DNA of 64,000 nucleotides, taken from Pseudomonadota bacterium. Its GTDB lineage: Bacteria > Pseudomonadota > Alphaproteobacteria > Rhizobiales > Hyphomicrobiaceae. How positions within the stretch are numbered: position 1 is the first letter of the stretch; every line of letters starts with the position of its first letter. This document shows positions 28,947 through 37,237 of the stretch, one piece after another. The notes beneath the pieces are model-generated. The model ran no database searches, had not been told where the DNA came from, and saw nothing but the letters and a program-made list of their open reading frames with translations. A program made the translations under genes and the position numbers. The stretch covers positions 1 to 64,000 of the forward strand of contig JAEWIJ010000056.1 in the NCBI GenBank assembly GCA_023387235.1. Reading direction: 5' to 3'.

Positions 28947-31094
28947 ATGATCACTGCTGCTCGCCGGCGCGAGACGTGTGTCTCGTGCACGTCCCCGACA
29001 CAGGACTCTGCGGCCTCTGCTGCGTCCGCTCGGCTGACTGACGACGCGCCCGCTCTGGGCAGCGCGACACCTCTCATCGAAGCGGCACCTTCAGCCGGCA
29101 GCAGCGTATCCGATGCCGGCATCGCACAATCATCCAGGTCCACCGAACCCGTCGTCATCGTCGGCGGTGGCCCCGCCGGCATTCGCGTGGCGCAGGAGCT
29201 TTCGCGCCGCGGCATCGATTGCATCATCTTCAACGCCGAGCGCTGGCAGCCGTACGACCGCGTGAAGCTGACGCCGCTGCTCAGCGGCGATACCCAGCTC
29301 GGCCAGATCATGCAGCGCCTGGAGTTTCCCGGCCCCGGCGTCGTGCAGCTCTACTCCGAGCAGAGCGTTGTCGACATCGACCGCGCGGCGCGTACGATCA
29401 CCACGCGCGTCGGCCGGGTCATCGCGTACCGCAAGCTCGTGCTCGCCGTCGGATCGCGCGCTCATGTGCCGCCGATCCCGAACCGCGAGCTGTCGGGCGT
29501 CTTCACATTCCGCAGCATCGACGACGTCGAACGGCTCGTCGCGCGATCGTTCCGCTCGCGCCGCACCGTCGTCATCGGCGGCGGTCTCCTGGGCCTCGAA
29601 GCTGCCCGCGGCATGGCACGCCGCGGCACCGAAACCTGGGTGGTCGAGCACAGCCCGCACCTCATGCCGCGCCAGCTCGACCGGGCCGCGGGCGAGCTGC
29701 TGGCCAGCCAGCTCGAGAAGAACGGCCTCGCCGTCAGAACAGGCACGAGCGTTGCGCGTATTATCGGCACGGATCGTGTCGAGGCCATCGAGCTCGGCGG
29801 CGGTGCGCGCCTTGCGTGCGACACGGTCATCATCTGCACCGGCGTTCGCGCCAACATGGAGCTCGCGCGGGATGTCGGGCTCGCCGTCGGCCGCGGCGTC
29901 CGCGTGTCCGAGCGCCTGCTGACGAGCGATCCCGACATCTACGCGATCGGCGAATGCGCCGAGTACAACGGCGTCATCGCCGGTCTGGTCGGCCCCGGCT
30001 TCGAGCAGGCCGTCGCCGCCGCGAGCGATATATCCGGTTCGCCTCTCCGCTATGCCGGCTCTGTCCCCTCGACCAAGCTCAAGGTGGTCGGCATCGACGT
30101 CTTCAGCATGGGCGATGTCGAGCAGCTCGACCAGCGCGCCGACGTCACGACGATTGTCTTTCAGGATGAGACCAAAGGCCTCTATCGGGCGCTCGTGGTG
30201 AACGGTACACGGCTCGTCGGTGCGCTCGGCATCGGTGACTGGCCCGAAGTCGCGAACCTTCAGGAGGCGATCCGCTCCAAGGCGCTCGTCCTGCCGTGGC
30301 ATCGCCTCCGCTTCCGGAACAGTGGGCGCCTCTGGCCCGAGCAGGAGCAGGCGAGCGTCCACACCTGGCCGCGGCACGCCACCGTCTGCAATTGCACTGG
30401 CGTGACGCGCGGTCAGATCGGCGACGCTATCGCGCTCGGAGCTTCGACCTTCGAGGATGTCCAGCGCGATACCGGCGCCTCGACCGTCTGCGGGAGCTGC
30501 CAGGTTCATATCTCCGCGCTCCTCGGCGGCGCGCCGGCGCGCAAGCCTCTGCGCTGGTGGCGTCCTGCCGCCGCGGCATCCATTGCGGCGGTTGTTGTCG
30601 CCGCCATCACCCTGGCGCTTCCCGTTTGGCCGCTCGCGAAATCGATTGCCGATGTCGGCATTGCCGACAAACTCTGGCTCGACGGCACCTGGAAGCAGAC
30701 GAGCGGTTACACGCTGCTTGCGCTCTCGGTGATGGCCTCGCTGCTCTCGCTGCGCAAACGGTGGCTGCCGGCTGCTCTCCTGCGATGGCTCGGCGAGTTC
30801 GCGGCCTGGCGGCTCGTGCACATTTTTATCGGTGTCTCCGCGCTGCTCGTCCTCTTCGCGCACACGGGATTCCGCCTCGGGCACAATCTCAATTTCTGGC
30901 TGATGAGCTGTTTCCTCACGGCAAGTCTCAGCGGCGCGACGATCGGGCTCACGAGCACGCTCGAGCACCGCATTTCCAAGTCACCGGAAAAGGCCGCGCG
31001 GCTCAGGTCGATCTCGCTCTGGCTGCACGTCCTCGCGCTATGGCCGCTGCCGCTGCTGCTCGGCCTGCACATCCTCAGCGTCTACTACTATTGA
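28947..31094 (+). CDS. Membrane flavoprotein: NirB-like FAD/NAD(P)H domain + BFD [2Fe-2S] + di-heme-b domain
   Basis: 715 aa from ATG 28947 (GGGG upstream; a GTG at 28878 would add 23 residues). Residues about 1-65 are a low-complexity extension with one CVSC pair. FAD-binding VVIVGGGPAGIRVA starts at 69; NAD(P)-binding VVIGGGLLGLEAARG starts at about 208; a BFD-like [2Fe-2S] site uses C481-x-C483 and C515-x2-C518. From about 535 there are five hydrophobic helices. Two carry His pairs spaced exactly as in cytochrome b: H625/H639 and H694/H708, both H-x13-H, so two b hemes across the membrane are predicted. It resembles the nitrite-reductase flavoprotein half but lacks the siroheme domain. It is followed by the multiheme cytochrome after 7 bp. 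Confidence 0.88.
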   Translation: MITAARRRETCVSCTSPTQDSAASAASARLTDDAPALGSATPLIEAAPSAGSSVSDAGIAQSSRSTEPVVIVGGGPAGIRVAQELSRRGIDCIIFNAERWQPYDRVKLTPLLSGDTQLGQIMQRLEFPGPGVVQLYSEQSVVDIDRAARTITTRVGRVIAYRKLVLAVGSRAHVPPIPNRELSGVFTFRSIDDVERLVARSFRSRRTVVIGGGLLGLEAARGMARRGTETWVVEHSPHLMPRQLDRAAGELLASQLEKNGLAVRTGTSVARIIGTDRVEAIELGGGARLACDTVIICTGVRANMELARDVGLAVGRGVRVSERLLTSDPDIYAIGECAEYNGVIAGLVGPGFEQAVAAASDISGSPLRYAGSVPSTKLKVVGIDVFSMGDVEQLDQRADVTTIVFQDETKGLYRALVVNGTRLVGALGIGDWPEVANLQEAIRSKALVLPWHRLRFRNSGRLWPEQEQASVHTWPRHATVCNCTGVTRGQIGDAIALGASTFEDVQRDTGASTVCGSCQVHISALLGGAPARKPLRWWRPAAAASIAAVVVAAITLALPVWPLAKSIADVGIADKLWLDGTWKQTSGYTLLALSVMASLLSLRKRWLPAALLRWLGEFAAWRLVHIFIGVSALLVLFAHTGFRLGHNLNFWLMSCFLTASLSGATIGLTSTLEHRISKSPEKAARLRSISLWLHVLALWPLPLLLGLHILSVYYY

Positions 31095-31101
31095 GCCGCG
31101 C

Positions 31102-32541
31102 ATGACGTGCAACGGTCCGCTTTGGCTGATCTGGCTGCTCGCCACGAGTGCGGCGGCGGTCGTCATGCTCGTCGGCTTCTTCTACGGCGGCGTGGCGCGA
31201 CCGAGCCTCGTCATCGGACACATGACCGATGGCCATCATCAGATCGAGCTTGCCTGCACGGCGTGTCACACGACCGCATTCGGCGGCAGGGACGCAATCC
31301 AGAAAGCATGCATCGGCTGTCACGGCGCGGAGCTCGCGGCGGCCAAAGACACACATCCTGCAAAGAAATTTGTCGATCCGCGAAACGCCGATCGATTGGA
31401 AAAGCTCGAAGCCACGCAATGCATCACGTGCCACACCGAGCATCGCGGCGAGATCACGACGGCGATGGGGCTCACGCTGCCGCCGGACTTCTGCGCGCTC
31501 TGCCATCAGGACATCGGCAAGGACCGGCCGAGCCACGAGGGTCTCGCCTTCGCGACCTGCACCTCGGCCGGCTGTCACAACTACCACGACAACCGCGCTC
31601 TCTATGAGGACTTCCTCGAGAAGCACGCAAAGGACCCGGAAATTGCCTCGAAGCCCGTCCTCAAGCTGCGCGCATCACCACCCGAGAAGACCACCGACGC
31701 GAAGCCGATCGTGGAGCTTGCGGCCGCGGATGCGCCGGCCGGCAAGAGCGGCGACAAGCTCGTAGCAGCCGACTGGCTGGCGAGCGCGCACGCCAAGGGC
31801 GGCGTCAACTGCTCGGGCTGTCATGCACCGGGCGAGAAATCCAAGGACGACTTCGCGGCGCGCTGGATCGACAAGCCGGATCACACTGTCTGCGCCACCT
31901 GCCACAAGGATGAGACGACGACCTTCACTGCGGGCCGCCACGGCATGCGGCTCGCTCCCGGCCTGACGAGCGCAATCGACAGTCCCTTCGGGCTTACGCG
32001 CAAGGAGCCGCTCACGCCCATGAAGCCGGAGCTGGCGCGTGTGCCCATGTCGGTGAAGGCGCACGGCACTAACCTCACGTGCACGACCTGCCACAGCGCG
32101 CACGCTTTCGAGACGAAGCGCGCGGAAGTCGAAGCGTGCCTCGGCTGTCACGACGACAAGCACTCGCGCGCCTATGTCGGCTCGCCGCACGAGAAGTTGG
32201 CGAAGGCCGAGCATGAGGGCACCGGCGCAAAGGGCACGGGCGTCACGTGCGCGACCTGCCATATGCCGCGCACGACGCGCGAGGATTCCGATACCGGCGA
32301 GGAGCACCTCCTCGTCGTTCACAACCAGAACGACAACCTGAGACCCAGCGAGAAGATGCTCCGCTCGGTCTGCATGAGCTGCCATGGGCTCGGCTTCGCC
32401 ATCGATGCGCTGGCGGACACCGACCTCGTGTCGCGGAATTTCACCGGGCGCCCCTCCGCCCGCGTCGAAAGCATCGAATGGGTCATGCGCCGTCTGAAGG
32501 AACGCGAGGGGAAGGCCGCCGGCTCGGCAGGCAGCAAATGA
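31102..32541 (+). CDS. Membrane-anchored undecaheme c-type cytochrome
   Basis: 479 aa. One N-terminal membrane helix (about residues 8-29) with no obvious cleavage site, so it is probably anchored with the hemes in the periplasm. Ten CxxCH sites start at residues 52, 70, 107, 131, 237, 264, 327, 346, 383 and 424, and an eleventh, non-standard CX4CH (CTSAGCH) at 153. The first five sites and the last six are separated by an Ala/Pro/Lys linker at about 180-225, giving two heme domains. No NrfA-type CxxCK is present, so it is not a standard nitrite reductase. Family membership is not recognised beyond multiheme cytochrome c. The next gene is 34 bp downstream. Confidence 0.9.
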   Translation: MTCNGPLWLIWLLATSAAAVVMLVGFFYGGVARPSLVIGHMTDGHHQIELACTACHTTAFGGRDAIQKACIGCHGAELAAAKDTHPAKKFVDPRNADRLEKLEATQCITCHTEHRGEITTAMGLTLPPDFCALCHQDIGKDRPSHEGLAFATCTSAGCHNYHDNRALYEDFLEKHAKDPEIASKPVLKLRASPPEKTTDAKPIVELAAADAPAGKSGDKLVAADWLASAHAKGGVNCSGCHAPGEKSKDDFAARWIDKPDHTVCATCHKDETTTFTAGRHGMRLAPGLTSAIDSPFGLTRKEPLTPMKPELARVPMSVKAHGTNLTCTTCHSAHAFETKRAEVEACLGCHDDKHSRAYVGSPHEKLAKAEHEGTGAKGTGVTCATCHMPRTTREDSDTGEEHLLVVHNQNDNLRPSEKMLRSVCMSCHGLGFAIDALADTDLVSRNFTGRPSARVESIEWVMRRLKEREGKAAGSAGSK

Positions 32542-32575
32542 CCGATCATCCAAGAGGCAAGAGGAGAGACGAGAG

Positions 32576-33148
32576 ATGAAGATTTCGAAGCGTTTGGCGC
32601 TCACGTGTCTGAGTGGTTGCGCCGTGGTCGCCGTCGGCGCAAGCGCGATGGCGAAGGGCATTGCCTACCAGGACGTCGCGGACATGCTCCACGCCGTCAT
32701 GGAATCGGACCGCACAATCTACACGCGCAAGGTCGTCAACCGTCTCACGATCAAGGACAAGGTCATCAAGGCGAGCGAATACCACGAGGACGAGAAGGCA
32801 TTGCCGCTCCCGGCGCAGATGTTCCGCTTCGGCGCGGAGATGGTTGCGGAGAAGACCGACAAGTTCCGCTACTCGCTGCTCTCGCTGTGGCCCGTCAACA
32901 AGCAGAATGCGCCGCGCACCGACGTGGAGAAGACCGGCCTCGACTTCGTCGCCAAGAACCCGGGCAAAAACTACTACGGCGAGGAGACGCTCGGCGGAAA
33001 GAAGTACTTCACCGCCGTCTATGCGGATGTCGCCATCGCGCCGGCATGCGTGAGCTGTCACAACGAGCACAAGGACAGTCCGCGCCGCGACTTCAAACTG
33101 AAGGACATCATGGGCGGCGTCGTCATCCGCCTGCCGATGACCGAGTGA
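32576..33148 (+). CDS. Secreted DUF3365 (Tll0287-like) heme protein
   Basis: 190 aa with GAGGAGAGACGAG upstream. A signal peptide at residues 1-26 (cleavage near SAMA-KG) is followed by a DUF3365 fold, with one c-type heme site CVSCH at 158-162 and YYGEETLGGKKYFTAVYAD preceding it. Tll0287-like proteins bind a single heme and are proposed redox or gas sensors. Placement directly after the multiheme cytochrome suggests a periplasmic partner or sensor for it. The ligand is unknown. Confidence 0.87.
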   Translation: MKISKRLALTCLSGCAVVAVGASAMAKGIAYQDVADMLHAVMESDRTIYTRKVVNRLTIKDKVIKASEYHEDEKALPLPAQMFRFGAEMVAEKTDKFRYSLLSLWPVNKQNAPRTDVEKTGLDFVAKNPGKNYYGEETLGGKKYFTAVYADVAIAPACVSCHNEHKDSPRRDFKLKDIMGGVVIRLPMTE

Positions 33149-33197
33149 TCTCCCGACCATCCCGCTGTCCATCCAAGCAACACCACTCGATCCACAG

Positions 33198-33695
33198 GTG
33201 CGCAACATGACCTCTGACCAAGTCAAGCTCGTGCAGGAGAGCTTCAAGAAAGTGTTGCCGATCGCGCCGCAAGCGGCCGATCTCTTTTATGGCAGGCTCT
33301 TCGAGATCGCGCCGCAGGTGCGGCCGCTCTTTCCAACCGACCTCACCGAGCAGAAGAAGAAGCTGATGCAGATGATCGCGACGGCGGTCAACAATCTGCA
33401 TCAGGTCGAGACCATCGTGCCGGCCGTGCAGGATCTCGGGCGTCGGCACGTCAACTACGGCGTGACGGCCGATCACTACAAACCCGTCGGCGAAGCGCTG
33501 ATCTGGACGCTCGAGAAGGGACTCGGCGATGGGTTTACGCCCGACGTTAAAGCGGCGTGGATCACGACCTACACCACGCTGCAGAGCGTCATGACGGCGG
33601 CGGCGGCGGAGGTGAAGCCCGTGGCGAAAGCCGCCGTCGCGGCGGCGGCAGTCGCACCGGCCAAGAAGGGATTTTTCGCGCGGCTCTTCGGCTGA
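33198..33695 (+). CDS. Single-domain globin, Vitreoscilla-hemoglobin type
   Basis: 165 aa. The globin core is visible: Y28 at B10 (ADLFYGRLF), Q49 near E7, and proximal H81 in GRRHVNYGV, then HYKPVGEALIWTLEKGLG as in VHb and flavohemoglobin N-domains. No FAD/NAD reductase domain follows, so an external reductase is needed. The C-terminal 30 residues are an Ala/Val/Lys tail. Such globins bind O2 and detoxify NO. It ends the cassette, with 49 bp separating it from the DUF3365 gene. Confidence 0.92.
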   Translation: MRNMTSDQVKLVQESFKKVLPIAPQAADLFYGRLFEIAPQVRPLFPTDLTEQKKKLMQMIATAVNNLHQVETIVPAVQDLGRRHVNYGVTADHYKPVGEALIWTLEKGLGDGFTPDVKAAWITTYTTLQSVMTAAAAEVKPVAKAAVAAAAVAPAKKGFFARLFG

Positions 33696-33790
33696 GCCGA
33701 CGCGATTCGACCGGTCATCGCAACCCGGCCCAGCGGCAGATCCCTGCGGAACTGTCGCCGGCTACTTCGGCGCTCTATTGACCTGCGCCT

Positions 33791-34714
33791 TCAATACCGC
33801 TCGGGGACGTAGAGCTCCTTGGGAATGGGCTTGCGCGCATAGTCCGGCTGATAAATCCGGCTCGGCAGGTCGACGGGCGAGCGCCCGATCTCTTCGTACG
33901 GCACCTGCGTCAGAAAGTGCGCAATGCAGTTAAGCCGCGCCCGCTTCTTGTCGACGGCTTCGACGATCCACCACGGCGCCTCGGGAATATGCGTGCGCTC
34001 CAGCATCTCCTCTTTAGCTTTGGTGTAATCCTCCCAGCGCTGGCGCGACTCGAGGTCCATCGGCGAGAGCTTCCACTGCTTGATCGGGTCGATGTTGCGC
34101 ACGTGGAAGCGCACGTGCTGCTCCTCGTCCGTGATCGAGAACCAGAACTTCACAAGGATGGTGCCGGAGCGCACGAGCATCCGCTCGAACTCGGGCACGG
34201 AGCGAAAGAACTCCTCGACATCGGCTTCCGAGCAGAAGCCCATGACCCGCTCGACGCCGGCGCGATTGTACCATGAGCGGTCGAACAGCACGATCTCGCC
34301 GCCCGCCGGCAGATGCGAGACATAGCGCTGGAAATACCATTGCGTGCGCTCGCGCTCGCTCGGCGCGGGGAGCGCAGCGACGCGACAGACGCGCGGATTG
34401 AGGCGCTGCGTTATGCGTTTGATGGCGCCGCCCTTGCCCGCAGCATCGCGCCCCTCGAACAGGACCACAACCTTCAGTTTTTTCTCGGCGACCCAGTCCT
34501 GCAGCTTCACGAGCTCCGCTTGCAGGCGGAAGAGCTCCCGGAAGTAGGTTTTCCGATCGAGCTGACCATCCTCAGCGGTTTCGCCAGCGTCCGACAGCAG
34601 CTTGTCGAGACGGTCGTCGTCGAGTTCCATTTCCAGCTCCTCGTCGAAACTGTCGACCGCCTCGGCTCGGATCCTCTGTCCAAATTGCCGGCCTCCGGAT
34701 TGACCGTTGCTCAT
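33791..34714 (-). CDS. ppk2: Polyphosphate kinase 2
   Basis: 307 aa from ATG 34712-34714, which has GGAG nine bases upstream; ATGs at 34729 and 34819 are alternatives. The PPK2 nucleotide loop FEGRDAAGKGGAIKRI, the lid RYVSHLPAGGEIVLFDRSWYNRAGVERVMGF, and PWWIVEAVDKKRARLN are all intact. PPK2 transfers phosphate between polyphosphate and nucleotides, most class I enzymes favouring ADP or GDP phosphorylation. It is divergent from the bkd operon across about 270 bp with an AT-rich patch at 34848-34864. Confidence 0.94.
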   Translation of the reverse strand: MSNGQSGGRQFGQRIRAEAVDSFDEELEMELDDDRLDKLLSDAGETAEDGQLDRKTYFRELFRLQAELVKLQDWVAEKKLKVVVLFEGRDAAGKGGAIKRITQRLNPRVCRVAALPAPSERERTQWYFQRYVSHLPAGGEIVLFDRSWYNRAGVERVMGFCSEADVEEFFRSVPEFERMLVRSGTILVKFWFSITDEEQHVRFHVRNIDPIKQWKLSPMDLESRQRWEDYTKAKEEMLERTHIPEAPWWIVEAVDKKRARLNCIAHFLTQVPYEEIGRSPVDLPSRIYQPDYARKPIPKELYVPERY

Positions 34715-34985
34715 CCTGTCTCGCTCCATGATTTTTGCGGTGCTTGTTCCCAAAAATGTCGGGGGCCTTGCTACAGTTTCATGACGAGCGAGGCGACGCG
34801 CTCGGGGAACCGCGAACAAGCTGGCATGAGTGGCAACTCAAGTAATTGAAAATATTATATTAATTCGGCGGAGACCTCAATCGGTGCTCTTGCGGACCAT
34901 GTGCATGCCAGAGGCGTGCACGGCGGCCTCGACAAGCGGCGCCGCCTCTGGTTTCCACTAGTCATCGATGATGGAGGTTTGTGGC

Positions 34986-36218
34986 ATGTCCGATCATCAG
35001 CGTCTCAGTCTGCATGTCCCGGAGCCCGAATTCAGGCCCGGCACCAAGCCGGACTTCAGCGGCGTCAACATTCCGCGCGCGGGCACCGTGCGGCGCCCAC
35101 CGGTCGACACGGCGCCCGAGGAAATCCGCGATCTCGCCTACTCCATCATTCGCGTGCTCAATCGGGATGGCGAGGCAGTCGGACCATGGGCAGATGCGCT
35201 TTCCGACGACGCCCTGCAGGCCGGCCTCAAGACGATGATGAAAGTGCGTGCCTACGACACGCGCATGCAGATGGCGCAGCGCCAGGGCAAGACGTCGTTC
35301 TACATGCAGTGCACCGGCGAGGAAGCGATCGCGTGCGCCTTCCAGACGGCGCTCGAGCCCGGCGACATGAACTTTCCGACCTATCGCCAGCAAGGGCTGC
35401 TCATCGCGTCCGATTATCCGCTCGTCGACATGATGTGCCAGATCTATTCGAACAGCCGCGATCCCATGAAGGGGCGCCAGCTCCCGGTCATGTACAGCTC
35501 CAAGGCGCACGGCTTCTATTCGATCTCCGGCAATCTCGGCACGCAGTATCCGCAGGCCGTCGGCTGGGCCATGGCGTCGGCGATCAAAGGCGATACGCGC
35601 GTTGCCGCCGGCTGGATCGGCGACGGCTCGACGGCGGAGTCCGATTTCCATTCGGCGCTGGTGTTCGCGTCTACGTACAAGGCGCCGGTCATTCTCAACA
35701 TCGTCAACAACCAGTGGGCGATCTCGACCTTCCAGGGCATCGCGCGCGGCGGCTCGGGCACGTTCGCGGCGCGCGGGCATGGCTTCGGCATTCCGTCGCT
35801 GCGCGTCGATGGCAACGATTATCTCGCGGTCTACGCCGTCGCGAGGTGGGCCATTGAACGGGCGCGCCGCAATCTGGGCCCGACGCTCATCGAGTACGTG
35901 ACCTATCGCGCCGCCGCGCACTCCACATCCGATGATCCCTCGGCCTACCGGCCAAAGGAGGAATCGGAAGCGTGGCCGCTCGGCGATCCGATCGAGCGCC
36001 TGAAGAACCATCTCATTGTGAAAAAGCTCTGGTCGGAAGAGCGCCACACGCAGGCGCTCGCCGAAGTCGAGGCGGAGGTGATCGCCGCGCAGAAAGAGGC
36101 CGAGAGCTACGGCACGCTGCACAGCGGACCGAAAGCCTCCGGGCGCGACATGTTCGTCGATGTGTTCAAGGATATGCCGCCGCATCTGCGCCGGCAGCGT
36201 CAGGAGGCGGGATACTGA
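34986..36218 (+). CDS. bkdA1: Branched-chain 2-oxoacid dehydrogenase E1 alpha subunit
   Basis: 410 aa from ATG 34986, with GGAGG eight bases upstream; a start at 34968 is less likely. The thiamin-diphosphate motif GDGSTAESDFHSALVF ... IVNNQW at about residues 210-245 is intact, and CTGEEAIACAF marks the substrate region. The length equals the 410-aa BkdA1 of Pseudomonas. It decarboxylates 2-oxoacids from Val, Leu and Ile. It opens a four-gene operon with minimal gaps; no Lrp-type BkdR regulator is in sight. Confidence 0.93.
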   Translation: MSDHQRLSLHVPEPEFRPGTKPDFSGVNIPRAGTVRRPPVDTAPEEIRDLAYSIIRVLNRDGEAVGPWADALSDDALQAGLKTMMKVRAYDTRMQMAQRQGKTSFYMQCTGEEAIACAFQTALEPGDMNFPTYRQQGLLIASDYPLVDMMCQIYSNSRDPMKGRQLPVMYSSKAHGFYSISGNLGTQYPQAVGWAMASAIKGDTRVAAGWIGDGSTAESDFHSALVFASTYKAPVILNIVNNQWAISTFQGIARGGSGTFAARGHGFGIPSLRVDGNDYLAVYAVARWAIERARRNLGPTLIEYVTYRAAAHSTSDDPSAYRPKEESEAWPLGDPIERLKNHLIVKKLWSEERHTQALAEVEAEVIAAQKEAESYGTLHSGPKASGRDMFVDVFKDMPPHLRRQRQEAGY

Positions 36219-36222
36219 CAAC

Positions 36223-37236
36223 ATGCCCACCATGACCATGATCGAAGCGATCCGAGACGCGCACGACGTCATGATGGCGCGCGACGACAACGTCGTCGTT
36301 TTCGGCGAGGACGTCGGCTATTTCGGCGGCGTCTTCCGCTGCACACGCGGCCTTCAGCAGAAATACGGCCGCAATCGCTGCTTCGATACCCCGATCAACG
36401 AGAGCGGCATTGTCGGCACGGCGATCGGCATGGCCGCCTATGGGCTCCGTCCCTGCATCGAGATCCAGTTCGCCGACTACATGTATCCCGCCTACGATCA
36501 GCTCGTCTCGGAGGCGGCCCGTATTCGTCACCGCTCGGCGAACGACTTCGCCGCACCTATCACCGTGCGGATGCCGACGGGCGGCGGCATCTTCGGCGCA
36601 CAGACGCACTCGCAGAGTCCGGAAGCGCTCTTCACGCATGTCAGCGGCTTGAAGACGGTCGTGCCGTCCAATCCCTATGATGCCAAAGGCCTGCTCATCT
36701 CCGCGATCGAGACCGACGATCCGGTGATCTTCCTCGAGCCGAAGCGGCTCTATAACGGCCCATTCGACGGCCATCACGAGCGCCCTGTCGTGCCCTGGGC
36801 CAAGCACCCGCTGAGCGAGGTTCCAGAGGGGTACTACACCGTGCCGCTCGGCTCAGCCTCCGTGCGGCGGCCGGGAACGGCGCTCACCGTGCTCGCCTAC
36901 GGCACCATGGTCTACGTCGCCGAGGCGGCGGCCGCCGAGACCAGCATCGACGCCGAGATCATCGACCTGCGCACGCTGTTGCCGCTCGACACGGACACGA
37001 TCGTCGCATCGATCGAAAAGACGCGACGGTGCGTGATCGTGCACGAGGCGACGCGCACGAGCGGCTTCGGCGCCGAGCTGTCCGCGACCGTGCAGGAGCT
37101 GTGCTTCTATCATCTCGAGGCGCCGATCATCCGCGTCACGGGCTGGGACACGCCGTACCCGCACGCGCAGGAGTGGGCCTATTTTCCGGGGCCACAGCGC
37201 GTCGGCGAAGCGTTCAAGCGCGTGATGGAGGCCTGA
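36223..37236 (+). CDS. bkdA2: Branched-chain 2-oxoacid dehydrogenase E1 beta subunit
   Basis: 337 aa from ATG 36223 (MPTMTMIEAIRDAHD), 4 bp after the E1 alpha stop; ATG 36232 is an alternative. FGEDVGYFGGVFRCTRGLQ and RPCIEIQFADYMYPAYDQ are classic E1 beta motifs, and VVPSNPYDAKGLL contacts the cofactor. It forms the alpha2beta2 E1 tetramer with the preceding product. Confidence 0.94.
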   Translation: MPTMTMIEAIRDAHDVMMARDDNVVVFGEDVGYFGGVFRCTRGLQQKYGRNRCFDTPINESGIVGTAIGMAAYGLRPCIEIQFADYMYPAYDQLVSEAARIRHRSANDFAAPITVRMPTGGGIFGAQTHSQSPEALFTHVSGLKTVVPSNPYDAKGLLISAIETDDPVIFLEPKRLYNGPFDGHHERPVVPWAKHPLSEVPEGYYTVPLGSASVRRPGTALTVLAYGTMVYVAEAAAAETSIDAEIIDLRTLLPLDTDTIVASIEKTRRCVIVHEATRTSGFGAELSATVQELCFYHLEAPIIRVTGWDTPYPHAQEWAYFPGPQRVGEAFKRVMEA

Positions 37237-37237
37237 C

